From contig NW_026527058.1 of assembly GCF_027744825.2 (NCBI RefSeq), forward strand, positions 868,001 to 932,000: DNA of 64,000 nucleotides. Reading direction: 5' to 3'. The first letter of the stretch is position 1. Every line of letters begins with the position of its first letter. The notes under the pieces were generated by a model, which was not told the origin of the DNA, made no database searches, and worked only from the letters and a program-made list of their open reading frames with translations. Both the position numbers and the translations under genes were made by a program. Source of the DNA: Synchiropus splendidus. Lineage: Eukaryota; Chordata; Actinopteri; Syngnathiformes; Callionymidae. Shown here piece by piece: positions 13,523-27,586 of this stretch.

Positions 13523-14940
13523 CATGACATTTTAAAGTTCCATTATAGCAGAAAAGGTCTTTCTAGTAGTTGCACATCAAATCTAAGCTGCCTGAAGTGT
13601 TTTTCCAAAGTTATCAACTTTTTTATGTTTTGCGTTCCTGAATGGACCTTTTCTCAGGCTGAAAACGCGTTTCACGCACTGTTCCATAACTTTGCAGGGA
13701 AGCTTCAAAACATGAAATTTTCACCTCCCACAATGGCAGAAAGGGTCTTTCTCGTAGTTGCACATCAAATCTAAGCTGTCTGAAGTGTTTTTCCAAAATT
13801 ATCAACATTTTTATGTTTGGCGTTCCGGAATCGATCTTATCTCAGACTGAAAACGCGTTTTCGGAATTGTGCCATAACTTGGCAGGGAAGCTTCAGAACA
13901 TGAAATTTTCACCTCCCACTATAGCAGAAAGTGTCTTTCTAGTAGTTGCACATCAAATGTAAGCTGTCTGAAGTGTTTTTCCAAAGTTATCTATTTTTTT
14001 ATGTTTGGCGTTCTGGAACCCAACTTATCTCAGTCTGAAAATGTGTTTTCTGCTTTGTGCCGTAACTTTGCCGGGAAGCCTCAGAACATGAAATTTTCAC
14101 CTCCCGCTATAGTAGAAAGGGTCTTTCTAGTAGTTGCACATCAAATCTAAGCTGTCTGAAGTGTTTTTTCAGAATCATCAACATTTTTATGTTTGGCGTT
14201 CCGGAATCGACCTTATCTCTGGCTGAAAACGCGTTTTACGCATGGTGCCATAACTTTGCAGTGAAGCTTCAGAACATCGAATTTTCACCTCCCACTATAG
14301 CAGAAAGGGTCTTTCTAGTAGTTGCAGATCAAATCTAAGCTGTCTGAAATGTTATTCCAAAGTTATCAACATTTTTATGTTTGGCGTTCTGGAACCCACC
14401 TTATCTCAAGCTGAAAACGTGTTTTTTGCATTGTGCCATAACTTTGCAGGGATGCCACAGAACATGAAATATTCACTTGCCGCTATAGTAGAAAGGGTCT
14501 TTCTAGTAGTTGCACATCAAATCTCAGCTGTCTGAAGTGGCTTTCCAAAGTTATCAACATTTTTATCTTTGGCGTTCCGGAATCGACCATATCTCAGGCT
14601 GAAAACGCGTTTAACGCATTGTGCCATAACTTTGGAGGGAAGCTTCAGAACATCGAATTTTCACCACCCACTATATCATAAAGGGTCTTTCTAGTAGTTG
14701 CACATCAACTCTAAGCTGTCTGAAGTGTTTTTCCATAGTTATCAACATATTTATGTTTGGCGTACCGGAATCGACCTTATCTCAGGCTGAATACGCGTTT
14801 TTTGCATTGTGCCATAACTTTGCAGGCAAGCTTCAGAACATGAAATATTCACATGCCACTATAACAGAAAGGGTCTTTCTAGTAGTTGCACATAAAATCT
14901 AAGCTGTCTGAAGTGTTTTTCCAAAGTTGTCCACCTTTTT
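13523..14940. repeat. Satellite block, copy B (partner 10140-11555)
   Basis: Same variant series as 10140-11555. After 14940 it continues with the AACACGATTTACGCATTCTG and TTTTCATATCCCAC monomers seen at 12160-12230, then the AATCTAATCTGAATGAAG monomer seen near 12450. Some intervening monomers of the first region are missing. Confidence 0.8.
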
Positions 14941-17900
14941 ATGTTTGGCGTTCCGGAACCCACCTTATCTCAGGCTGAAAACACGATTTACGCATTCTGC
15001 CATAACTTTGCAGGGAATCTTCAGAACATGAAATTTTCATATCCCACTATAGCAGTAAGGGTCTTTCTAGTAGTTGCACATCAAATCTAAGCTGTCTGAA
15101 GTGTTTTTCCAAAGTTATAAACATTTTTATGTTTGGCATTACGGAATCGACCTTATCTCAGGCTGAATACGCGTTTTCTGCATTGTGCCAAAACTTTGCA
15201 GGGAATCTTCAGAACATGAAATTTTCACCTCCCACTATAGCAGAAAGGGTCTTTCTAGTAGTTGCACATCAAATCTAAGCTGTTTGAAGTGTTTTTCCAA
15301 AGTTAGCAACATTTTTATGTTTGTCGTTCTGAAATCAACCTTATCTCAGGCTGAAAACGCATTTTACTCATTGTGCCTTAACTTTGCAGGGAAGCTTCAG
15401 AACATGAAAATTGCACCTCCCACTACAGCAGAAAGGGTCTTTCTAGTAGTTGCACATCAAATCTAAGCTGTCTGAAATGTTTTTTCCAAAGTTATCAACA
15501 TTTTTAAGTTTGGCGTTCTGGAACCCACCTTATCTCAGGCTGAAAACGCGTTTTCTGCATTGTGCCATAACTTTGCAGGGAAGCTTTAGAACATGAAATT
15601 TTAAACTCCCACTGTAGCAGAAAGGGTCTTTCTATTAGTTGCACATCAAATCTAATCTGAATGAAGTGTTTTTCGTAAGTTATTAACATTTTTATGTTGG
15701 CGTTCCGGAGCCCACCTTATCTCAGGATGAAAATGCGTTTTCTGCATTGTCCCATAACTTTGGAGGAAAGCTTCAGAACATGAAAGTTTCACCTCCCACT
15801 ATAGCAGAAAGGGTCTTTGTAGTAGTTGCACATCAAATATAAGCTGTCTGAAGTGTTTTTCCAAAGTTATCAACATTTTTATGTTTGGCGTTCCGGAACC
15901 CATCTAATCTCAGGTGAAAACGCGTTTTCTGCAATGTGCCATAACTTTGCAGGGAAGCTTCAGAACATGAAATTTTCAGCTCCCACTATAGCAGAAAGGG
16001 TCTTTCTAGTAGTTGCACATCAAATCTAAGATGTCTGAAATGTTTTTTCCAAAGTTATCAACATTTTTAAGTTTGGCGTTCTGGAACCCACCTTATCTCA
16101 GGCTGAAAACGCGTTTTCTGCATTGTGCCATAACTTTGCAAGGAAGCTTCAGAACATGAAATTTTAAACTCCCACTGTAGCAGAAAGGGTCTTTCTAGTA
16201 GTTGCACATCAAATCTAATTTGTCTGAAGTGTTTTTCGAAAGTTATTAACATTTTTATGTTTGGCGTTCCGGTACCCACCTTATCTCAGGCTGAAAATGC
16301 GTTTTCTGCATTGTCCCATAACTTTGAAGGAAAGCTTCCGAACATGAAAGTTTCACCTCCCACTATAGCAGAAAGGGTCTTTCTAGTAGTTGCAAATCAA
16401 ATCTAAGCTGTCTGAAATGTTTTTTCCAAAGTTATCAACATTTTTATGTTTGGCGTTCCGGAACCCACCTTATCTCAGGCTGAAAACGCGTTTTCTGCAT
16501 TGTGCCATAACTTTGCAGGGAAGCTTCAGAAAATGAAATTTTCACCTCCCACTATAGCAGAAAGGGTCTTTCTAGTAGTTGCACATCAAATCTAAGCTGT
16601 CTGAAGTGTTGTTCCAAAGTGATCAACATTTTTACGTTTGGTGTTTCGGAACCCACCTTATCTCTGGCTGAAAACGCGTTTTCTGCATTGTGCCATAACT
16701 TCTCAGGGAAGCTTCAGAACATGAAATGTTCACCTCCCACTATAGCAGAAAGGGTCTTTCTAGTAGTTGCACATCAAATCTAAGCTGTCTGAAGTGTTTT
16801 TCCAAAGTTATCAATATTTTAATGTTTGGCGTTCCGGAATCGACCTTATCTCAGCCAGAAAACGCGTTTTACGCATTGTGCCATAACTTCTCAGGGAAGC
16901 TTCAGACCATGAAATGTTCACCTCCCACTATAGCAGAAAGGGTCTTTCTGGTACTTGCACATCAAAGCTAAGTGTCTGATATGTTTTTTCCAAAGTTATC
17001 AACATTTTTATGTTTGGCGTTCCGGAACCCACCTTATCTCAGGGTGAATACGCGTTTTCTGCATTGTCCCATAACTTTGCAGGGAAGCTTCAGAACATGA
17101 AATTTTCACTTCCCAGTATAGCAGAAAGGGTCTTTCTAGTAGTTGCACATCAAATCTAAGCTGTCTGAAATGTTTTTTCCAAAGTTATCAACATTTTTAT
17201 GTTTGGCGTTCCGGAACCCACCTTGTCTCAGGCTGAAAACGCGTTTTCTGCATTGTGCCATAACTTTGAAGGAAAGCTTCAGAACATGAAAGTTTCACCT
17301 CCCTCTATAGCAGAAAGGGTCTTTCAAGTAGTTACACATCAAATCTAAGCTGTCTGAAGTGTTTTTCCAAAGTTATCAACATTTTTATGTTTGGCGTTCC
17401 GGAACCCACCTTATCTCAGGCTGAAAACGCGTTTTCTGCATTGTGCCATAACTTCTCAGGGAAGCTTCAGAATATGAAATGTTCACCTCCCACGATAGCA
17501 GAAAGGGTCTTTCTAGTAGTTGCACATCAGATCTATGCTGTCCGAAGTGTTTTTCGAAAGTTATCAACATTTTAATGTTTGGCGTTCCGGAATCGACCTT
17601 ATCTCAGCCTGAAAACGCGTTTTACGCATTGTGCCATAACTTTGAAGGAAAGCTTCAGAACATGAAAGTTTCACCTCCCACTATAGCAGAAAGGGTCGTT
17701 CTAGTAGTTACACATCAAATCTAAGCTGTCTGAAGTGTTTTTCCAAAGTTATCAACATTTTTATGTTTGGCGTTCCGGAACCCACCTTATCTCAGGTTGA
17801 AAACGCGTTTTCTGCATTGTGCCATAACTTTGCAGGGAAGCTTCAGGACATGAAATTTTCACCTCCCACAATAGCCGAAAGGGTCTTTCTAGTAGTTGCA

Positions 17901-20900
17901 CATCAAATCTAAGCTGTCTGAAGTTTTTTTCCAAGGTTATCAACATTTTTATGTTTGCCGTTCCGGAATCGACCTTATCTCAAGCTGAAAACAAGTTTTC
18001 TGCATTGTGCCATAACTTTGCAGGGACGCTTCAGAACATGAAATGTTCACCTCCCACTATAGCAGAAAGGGTCTTTCTAGAAGTTGCACATCAAATGTAA
18101 GCTGTCTGAAGTGTTTTTCCAAAGTTATGAACATTTTTATTTTTATCGTTCGGGAATCAACCTTATCTCAGGCTGAAAAGGCGTTTTCTGCATTGTGCCA
18201 TAACTTTGGAAGGAAGCTTCAGGACATGAAATTTTCACCTCCCACAATAGCCGAAAGGGTCTTTCTAGTAGTTGAACATCAAATCTAAGCTGTCTGAAGT
18301 TTTTTTCCAAGGTTATCAACATTTTTATGTTTGACGTTCCGGAATCGACCTTATCTCAAGCTGAAAACGCGTTTTCTGCATTGTGCCATAAATTTGCAGG
18401 GAAGCTTCAGAACATGAAATGTTCACCTCCCACTATAGCAGAAAGGGTCTTTCTAGTAGTTGCACATCAAATCTAAGCTGTCTGAAGTGTTTTTCCAAAA
18501 TTATCAACATTTTAAAGTTTGGTGTTCCGGAACCCACCTTATCTCAGGCTGAAAACGCGTTTTCGGCAATGTGCCATAACTTTGCAGGGAAGCTTCAGAA
18601 CATGAAATTTTCACCTCCCACTACAGCAGAAAGGGTCTTTCTAGTAGTTGCACATCATATCTAAGCTGTCTGAAATGTTTTTCCAAAGTTATCAACATTT
18701 TTACCTTTGGCGTTCCAGAATCGACCTTATCTCAGGCTGAAAACGCGTTTTCTGCATTGTGCCATAACTTTGCAGGGAAGCTTCAAAACATGGAATTTTC
18801 ACCTCCCACTATTGCAGAAAGTGTCTTTCTAGTAGTTGCACATCAAATCTAAGCTGTCTGATGAGTTTTTCCAAAGTTATCAACATTTTCAAGTTTGGCG
18901 TCCCGGAACCCACCTTATCTCAGGCTGAAAATGCGTTTTCCGCATTGTTCCATAACTTTGCATGGAAGCTTCAGAACATGAAATTTTCAACTCCCACTAT
19001 AACAGACAGGGTCTTTCTAGTAGTTGCACATCAAATATAAGTTGTCTGAAGTGTTTCTTGAAAACTATCAACATTTTTATGTTTGACGTTCCGGAACCCA
19101 CATTATCATAGGCTAAAAACGCGTTTTTTGCATTGTGCCATAACTTTGCAAGGAAGCTTCAGAACATGAAATTTTCACATCCCACTATAGCATAAAGGGT
19201 CTTTCTAGTAGTTGCACTTCAAATCTAAGCTGTCTGAAATGTTTTTCCCAAAGTTATCATCATTTTTATGTTTGGCGTTCCGGAACCCACCTTACCTCAG
19301 GCTGAAAACGCGTTTTCTGCATTGTGCCATAACTTTGCAGGGAAGCTTCTGAACATGAAATTTTATCCTCCCACTGTAGCAGAAAGGGTCTTTCTCGTAC
19401 TTGCACATCAAATCTAAGCTGTCTGAAGTGTTTTTCCAAAGTTATTAACATTTTTATGTTTGGCGTTCCGGAACCCACCTTACCTCAGGCTGAAAACGCG
19501 TTTTCTGCATTGTTCCTTAACTTTGCAGGGAAGCTTCAGAACATGAAAGTTTCAACTCCCACTATAACAGACAGGGTCTATGCAGTAATTGCACATCAAA
19601 TCTAAGTTGTCTGAAGTGTTTTTCGAAAGCTATCAACATTTTTATGTTTGGCGTTCCGGAAACGTCCTTATCTCTGGCTGAAAACGCGTTTTCCGCATTG
19701 TGCCATAACTTTGCAGGGACGCTTCAGAACATGAAATTTTAACCTCCCACTGTAGCAGAATGGGTCTTTCTAGTAGTTGCACATCAAATCTAAGCTGTCT
19801 GAAGTGTTTTTCCAAAGTTATCAACATTTTTACGTTTGGCGTTCCGGAACCCACCTTATCTCAGGCTGAAAACATGTTTTCTGCATTGTGCCATAACTTT
19901 GCAGGGAAGCTTCAGAACATGAAATTTTAACCTCCCACTGTAGCAAAAAGGGTCTTTCTAGCAGTTGCACATCAAATCTAAGCTGTCTGAAATGTTTTTT
20001 CCAAAGTTATAAACATTTTTATGTTTGGCGTTCCGGAACCCACATTATCTCAGGCTGAAAACGCGTTTTCTGCATTGTGCCATAACTTTGCAGCGAAGCT
20101 TCAGAACATGAAATTTTCAACTCCCACTATGACAGACAGGGTCTTTGTAGTAGTTGCACATCAAATCTAAGCTGTCTGAAGTGTTTTTCGAAAGTTATCA
20201 ACATTTTTATGTTTGGCGTACCGGAAGCCACCTTGTCTCATTCTGAAAACGCGTTTTTTGCATTGTGCCATAACTTTGAAGGAAAGCGTCAGAACATGAA
20301 AGTTTGACCTCCCACTATAGCAGTAAGGGTCTTTCCAGTAGTTACACATCAAATCTAAGCTCTCTGAAGTGTTTTTCCAAAGTTATCAACATTTTTATGT
20401 TTGGCGTTCCGAAACCCACATTATCTCAGGCTGTAAACGCGTTTTCTGCTTTGTGCCATGACTTTGATGGGAATCTTCAGAACATGAAATTTTCACCTCC
20501 CACTATAGCAGAAAGGGTCTTTCTAGTAGTTGCACATCAAATCTAAGCTGTCTGAAATGTTTTTTCCAAAGTTATCAACATTTTTGTGTTTGACGTTTCG
20601 GAACCCACCTTATCTCAGGCTGAAAACGCGTTTTCTGCATTGTGCCATAACTTTTCAGGGAAGCTACAGAACATGAAATGTTCGCCTCCCACTATAGCAG
20701 AAAGGGTTTTTCTAGTAGTTGCACATCAAATCTAAGCTGTCTGAAGTGTTTTTCCAAAGTTATCAACATTTTTATGTTTGGCGTTCCGGAACCCACCTTA
20801 TCTCAGGCTGAAAACGCATTTTCTGCATTGTGCCATAACTTTGAAGGAAAGCTTCAGAACATGAACGTTTCACCTCCCACTATAGCAAAAATTGTCTTTC

Positions 20901-23900
20901 TAGTAGTTGCACATCAAATCTAAGCTGTCTGAAGTGGTTTTCCAAAGTTATCAACATTTTTAAGTTTGGCGTTCCGGAACCCAACTTTTTTCAGGCTGAA
21001 AACGCGTTTTCTGCATTGTGCCATAACTTTGCAGGGAAGCTTCAGAACATCGAATTTTCACCTCCCACTATAGCAGAAAGGGTCTTTCTAGTAGTTGCAC
21101 ATCAAATCTAAGCTGTCTGAAATGTTTTCCGAAAGTTATCAACATGTTTATGTTTTGCGTTCCGGAATCGACCTTATCTCAGGATGAAAAATCGTTTTCT
21201 GCATTGTCCCATAACTTTGCAGGGAAACTTCAGAACATGAAATGTTCACGTCCAACTATAGCAGAAAGGGTCTTTCTAGTAGTTGCACATCAAATCTAAG
21301 CTGTCTGAAGTGTTTTTCCAAAGTTATCAACATTTTAATGTTTGGCGTTCCGGAATCGACCTTATCTCAGCCTGAAAACGTGTTTCACGCATTGTGCCAT
21401 AACTTCTCAGGGAAGCTTCAGAACATGAAATGTTCACCTCCCACTATAGCAGAAAGGGTTTTTCTAGTAATGGCTCATCAAATCTAAGCTCTCTGAAGTG
21501 TTTTTCCAAAGTTATCAACATTTTTATGTTTTGCGTTCCGAAACCCACCTTATCTCAGGCTGAAAAAGAGTTTTTGTGCATTGTGCCATAACATCACAGG
21601 GACGCATCAAAACATGAAATTTTCACCTCCCACTATAGCAGAAAGGGTCTTTCTCGTAGTTGCAGTTCAAATCTAAGCTGTCTGAAGTGTTTTTTGAAAG
21701 TTTTCAACATTTTTATGTTTGGCGTTCTGGAACCCACCTTATCTGAGGCTGAAAACGCATTTTACACATTGTGCCATAACTTTGCAGGGAAGCTTCAGAA
21801 CATCGAATTTTCACCACCCACTACAGCAGAAAGGGTCTTTCTAGTAACGGCTCATCAAATCTAAGCTGTCTGAAGTGTTTTTCCAAACTTATCAACATTT
21901 TTATGTTTGGCGTTCTGGAACCCACCTTATCTGAAGCTGAAAACGCATTTTCTGCATTGTGCCATAACTTTGCAGGCAAGCTACAGAACATGAAATATTC
22001 ACATGCGACTATAGCAGAAAGGGTCTTTCTAGTAGTTGCACATCAAATCTAATCTGTCTGAAGTGTTTTTCCAAAGTTATCAAGATTTTTATGTTTGGCG
22101 TACCGGAATCGACCTTATCTCAAGCTGAAAACGCGTTTTCTGCATTGTGCCATAACTTTGCAGCGAAGCTTCAGAACATGAAATTTTCAACTCCCACTAT
22201 AGCAGAAATGGTCTTTCTAGTAGTTGCAAGTCAAATCTAAGCTGTCTGACGTGTTTTTCCAAAGTTAACAACATTTTTATGTTTGGCGTTCCGGAATCGA
22301 CCTTATCTCAGGCTGAAAACGCGTTTTACGCATTGTGCCATAACTTTGGTGGGAAGCTTCAGATTATCGAATATTCACCTCCCACAATGGCAGAAATGGT
22401 CTTTCTAGTAGTTGCACATCAAATCTAAGCTGTCTGAAGTGTTTTTCCAGAATTATGAACATGTTTATGTTTGGTGTTCCGGAATCAACCTTATCTGAGG
22501 CTGAAAACGCGATTTACGCATTGTGCCATAACTTTGCAGGAAAGCTTCAGAACATGAAATTTTCAACTCCCACTAAAGCAGAAAGGCTCTTTCTAGTAGT
22601 TGCACATCAAATCTAAGCTGTCTGAAGTGTTTTTCCAGAATTATGAACATGTTTATGTTTGGCGTTCCGGAATCGACCTTATCTCAGACTGAAAACGCAT
22701 TTTACGCATTACGCCATAACTTTGGAGGGAAGCTTCAGAACATCGAATTTTCAATACCCACTATATCAGAAACGGTCTTTCTAGTAGTTGCACATCAAAT
22801 CTAAGCAGTCTGAAGTGTTTTTCCAAAGTTATCAACATTTTTATGTTTGGCGTACCGGAATCGACCTTATCTCAGGCTGAAAACGCGTTTTCTGCATTGT
22901 GCCATAACTTTGCAGGGAAGCTTCAGAACATGAAATTTTAAACTTGCGCTATAGCAGAAAAGGTCTTTCTAGTAGTTGTACATCAAATTTATGCTGTCGG
23001 AAGTGTTTTTCCAAAGTTATCCACATTTTAATGTTTGGCGTTCTGGAATCGACCTTATCTCAGGCTGAAAACGCGTTTTACGCATTGTGCCTCAAATTTG
23101 CATAAAGCTTCAGAACATGAAATTTTCACCTCCCACTATAGCAGAAAGGGTCTTTCTAGTAGTTGCAAATAAAATCTAAGCTGTCTGAAATGTTTTTCCA
23201 AAGTTATCAACATTTTTTTGTTTGGCGTTCTGGAACCCACCTTATCTAAGTCTGAAAATGTGTTTTCTGCATTGTGCCGTAACTTTGCAGGGAAGCCTCA
23301 GAACATGAAATTTTCACCTCCCGCAATAGCAGTAAGGGTCTTTCTAGTAGTTGCACATCGAATGTAAGCTGTCTGAAGTGTCTTTTCAAAGTTATCAACA
23401 TTCTTATGTTTGGCGTTACGGAATCGACCTTATCTCAGGCTGAAAACGCGTTTTGCGCATGGTGCCATAACTTTGCAAGGAAGCTTCAGAACATGAAATT
23501 TTCACCTCCCACTATAGCAGAAAGGGTCTTTCTAGTAGTTGCAGATCAAATCTAAGATGTCTGAAATGTTTTTCCAAAGTTTTCAAAATTTTTATGTTCG
23601 GCGTTCCGGAATCGACCTTATCTCAAGCTGAAAACGTGTTTTCTGCATTGTGCCATAACTTTGCAGGGAAGCTTTAGAACATGAAATTTTCACCTCCCAC
23701 TAGAGCAGAAAGGGTATTTCTAGTAGTTGCACATCAAATCTAAGCTGTCTGTAGAGTTTTTCCTGAGTTATCAACATTTTTATGTTTGGCGTTCTGAAAT
23801 CAACCTCATCTCAGGCTGAAAACGCGGTTTACGCATTGTGCCATAACTTCGCAGGGAAGCTTCAGAACATGATATTTTCACCTCCCACTATAGCAAAAGG

Positions 23901-26140
23901 CTCTTTCTCGTAGTTGCACATCAAATCTAAGCTGTCTGAAGTGTTTTTCCAAAGTTTTCAAGATTTTTATGTTTGGTGTTCCTGAATCGACCTTATCTCA
24001 GGCCGAAAACGCGTTTTCTGCATTGTGCCATAACTTTGCAGGGAAGTTTCAGAAAATGAAATGTTCGCCTCCCACTATAGCAGAAAGGGTCTTTCTAGTA
24101 GTTGCACGTCAAATCTAAGCTGTTTGAAGTGTTTTTCCAAAGTTATCACCATTTTTGTGTTTGGCGTTGCAGAAACAACCTTGTCTCAGGCTGAAAACGC
24201 GTTTTAAGCAATTTGCCATAACTTTGCAGGAAAGCCTCAGAACATGAAATGTTCACCTCCGACTTCAGCTGAAAGGGTCTTTCTCGTAGTTGCAGATCAA
24301 ATCTGAGCTGTCTGTAGAGTTTTTCATGAGTTATCAACATTTTTATGTTTGGCGTTCTGAAATCAACCTCATCTCAGGCTGAAAACGCGTTTTACGCATT
24401 GTGCCATAACTTTGCAGGGAAGCTACAGAACATGATATTTTCAACTACCACTATAGCAGAAAGGGTTTTTCTCGTAGTTGCACATCAAATCTGAGCTGTT
24501 TGAAGTGTTCTTCCAAAGTTCTCAACATTTTTATGTTTGGTGTTCTGAAATCAACCTCATCTCAGGCTGAAAACGCGTTTTACGCATTGTGCCATAACTT
24601 TGCAGGGAAGCTTCAGAACATGATATTTTCACCTCCCACTATAGCAGAAAGGGTCTTTCTCGTAGTTGCACATCAAATCTGAGCTGTTTGAAGTGTTTTT
24701 CCGAAAGTTATCAACATTTTTATGTTTGGCGTTCTGGAATCGACCTTATCTCAGGCGGAAAACGCGTTTCCTGCATTGTGGCATAGCTTTGCAGGGAAGC
24801 TTCAGAACATGAAATTTTCATTTCCCACTGTACCAGAAAGGGTCTTTCTAGTAGTTGCTCATCAAATCTTAGCTGTCTGAAGTGTTTTTCTACAGTTATC
24901 AACATTTTTATGTTTGGCGTTCCGGAACCCACCTTATCTCAGGCTGAAAACGCGTTTCCTGCATTGTGGCATAACTTTGCAGGGAAGCTTCAGAACATGA
25001 AATTTTCACCTCCCACTACAGCAGAAAGGGTCTTTCTAATAATTTCACATGAAATCTAAGCTGTCTGAAGTGTTTTTCCAAAGTTTTCAAAATTTTTTTG
25101 TTTGGCCTTCGGGAACCCACCTTATCTCAGGCTGAAAACGCGTTTTACGCATTGTGCCATAACTTTGCATAAAGCTTTAGAACATGAAATTTTCACCTCC
25201 CACAATGGCAGAAAGGGTCTTTCTAGTAGTTGCACATCAAATCTAAGCTGTCTGAAGTGTTTTTCCAAAATTATCAACAGTTTTATGTTTGGCATTCCGG
25301 AATCGACCTTATCTCAGGCTGTAAACGCGTTTTACGCATGGTGCCATAACTTTGCCGTGAAGCTTCAGAACATGAAATTTTCACCTCCCACAATGGCAGA
25401 AAGGGTCTTTCTAGTAGTTGCACGTGAAATCTAAGCTGTCTGAAGTGTTTTTCCAAAGTTGTCAACATTTTCATGTTTGGCGTTCCGGAATCGACCTTAT
25501 CTCAGTCTGAAAACGCGTTTTACGCATTGTGCCATAACTTAGCATAAAGCTTCAGAACATGAAATTTTCACCTCCCACTATAGCAGAAAGGGTCTTTCTA
25601 GTAGTTGCAGATCAAATCTAAGATGTCTGAAATGTTTTTCCAAAGTTTTCAAAATTTTTATGTTAGGCGTTCCGGAATCGACCATATCTCAGGATGAAAA
25701 CGTGTTTTCTGCATTATGCCATAACTTTGCAGGAAAGCTTTAGAACATGAAATTTTCACCTCCCACTAGAGCAGAAAGGGTATATCTAGTAGTTGCACAT
25801 CAATTCTAAGCTGTCTGTAGAGTTTTTCCTGAGTTATCAACATTTTTATGTTTGGCGTTCTGAAATCAACCTTATCTCAGGCTGAAAACGCGTTTTACGC
25901 ATTGTGCCATAACTTTGCAGGGAAGCTTTAGAACATGAAATTTTCACCTCCCACTAGAGCAGAAAGGGTCTTTCTCGTAGTTGCACATCAAATCTAAGCT
26001 GTCTGAAGTGTTTTTCGAAAGTTTTCAACATTTTTTTTGTTTGGTGTTCGTGAATTGACCTTATCTCAGGCCGAAAACGCGTTTTCTGCATTGTGCCATA
26101 ACTTTGCAGGGAATCTTCAGAACATGAAATTTTCACCTCC

Positions 26141-26480
26141 CACTATAGCAGAAATGGTCTTTCTAGTAGTTGCACATCAAATCTAAGCGGTCTGATGTGT
26201 TGTTCCAAAGTTATCAACATTTTTATGTTTGGCGTTCCGGAACTCTCCTTATCTGACGCTTAAAACGTGTTTTCTGCATTGTGCCATAACTTTGCAGGGA
26301 AGCTTTAGAACATGAAATATTCACTTGCCGCTATAGTAGAAAGGGTCTTTCTTGTAGTTGCACATCAAATCTAAGCTGTCTGTAGAGTTTTTCCTGAGTT
26401 ATCAACATTTTTATGTTTGGCATTCCGGAATCGACCTTATCTCAGGCAGAAAACGTGTTTTCTGCATTTTGCCATAACTT
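26141..26480. repeat. Satellite segment repeated on both sides of the retroelement
   Basis: This stretch matches 30655-30995. It has the AGCGGTCTGATGTGTTGTTCC monomer, then GGAACTCTCCTTATC, AATATTCACTTGCCGCTATA, and TCTGTAGAGTTTTTCCTGAG. The same kind of satellite therefore lies on either side of the insertion, as expected if one array was interrupted. Confidence 0.75.
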
Positions 26481-26863
26481 TGCAGGGAAGCTTTAGAACA
26501 TGAAATTTTCACGTCCCACTATAGCAGAAAGGGTATTTCTAGTAGTTGCACAACAAATCTAAGCTGTCTGAAGTGTTTTTTGAAAGTTATCAACATTTTT
26601 ATGTTTGGCGTTCCGGAATCGACCTTATCTCAGGATGAAAACGCGTTTTCTGCATTGTGCCAAAACTTTTCAGGGAAGCTTCAGAATATGAAATTTTCAC
26701 GTCCCACTATAGCAGAAAGGGTATTTCTAGTAGTTGCACATCAAATCTAAGCTGTCTGTAGAGTTTTTCCTGAGTTATCACCATTTTTATGTTTGGCGTT
26801 CCAGAAACAACCTTGTCTCAGGCTGAAAACGCGTTTTAAGCAATTTGCCATAACTTTGCAGGA

Positions 26864-27162
26864 AAGCCTCAGAACATGAAATTTTCACCTCCCACTATAG
26901 CAGAAAGGGTCTTTCTAGTAGTTGCACATCAAATCTAAGCTGTCTGAAGTGTATTTCCAAAGTTATCGACATTTTTATGTTTGGCGTTCTGGTATCCACC
27001 TTATCTCAGGCTGAAAACGGTCTTCCTAGTAGTTGCACATCAAATCTAAGCTGTCTGAAGTGTTTTACCAAAGTTATCAACATTTTTATGTTTGGGGTTC
27101 TGGAACCCACCTTATCTCAGGCTGAAAACGCGTTTTCTGCATTGTGCCATAACTTTGCAGGG
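26864..27162. repeat. Satellite monomer plus a deleted 111-bp monomer
   Basis: Equivalent points of the HindIII region lie 299 bp apart here, which is 188 + 111. The break is at 27018-27020, where CTGAAAAC is followed directly by GGTCTTCCTAGTAG. About 77 bp is missing, from the palindrome through the HindIII region to the start of the GGTCTTTC block. It is the most strongly shortened copy I found, and it lies about 570 bp from the retroelement insertion. Confidence 0.85.
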
Positions 27163-27586
27163 AGACTTCAGAACATGAAATTTTCTCCTCCCACTATATC
27201 AGAAAGGGTATTTCTAGTAGTTGCACATCAAATCTAAGTTGTCTGAAGTGTTTTTCCAAAGTTATCAACATTCTTATGTTTGGCGTTCCGGAATCAACCT
27301 TATCTCAAGCTGAAAACGCGTATTACGCAATTTGCCATAACTTTGCAGGAAAGCCTCAGAACATGATATTTTCACCTCCCACTATAGCAGGAAGGGTCTT
27401 TCTCGTAGTTGCACATCAAATCTAAGCTGTCTGATGTGTTTTTCGAACGTTTTCAACATTTTTATGTTTGGTGTTCCTGAATCGACCTTATCTCAGGCCG
27501 AAAACGCGTTTTCTGCATTGTGCCATAACTTTGCAGGGAAGCTTCAGAACATGAAATTTTCACCTCCCACTATAGCAGAAAGGGTC

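Larger units (their letters stand above)
1..27586. repeat. 188-bp HindIII satellite array, left part
   Basis: Continuous head-to-tail copies of an AT-rich monomer with a period of 188 bp; for example the motif ATGTTCACC recurs at 184 and 372. Nearly every copy holds, in order, AAGCTTCAGAACATGAAAT, a CTCCCACTATAGCAGAAAGG block, TTGCACATCAAATCTAAGC, GTTATCAACATTTTTATG, GGCGTTCCGGAA, CTTATCTCAGGCTGAAAACG and CATTGTGCCATAACTTTGC. Copies differ mainly by scattered substitutions and 1-bp indels, and subfamilies are recognisable. No gene or non-satellite stretch longer than a few bases is seen here. The short open frames in it are repeat by-products. Satellite identity is certain; a centromeric role is inference only. 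Confidence 0.97.

Noticed and set aside
23000..23015. DnaA-box-like TTATCCACA
   Set aside because: It is a one-base variant of the satellite motif TTATCAACA in a eukaryotic array, so not an origin signal.
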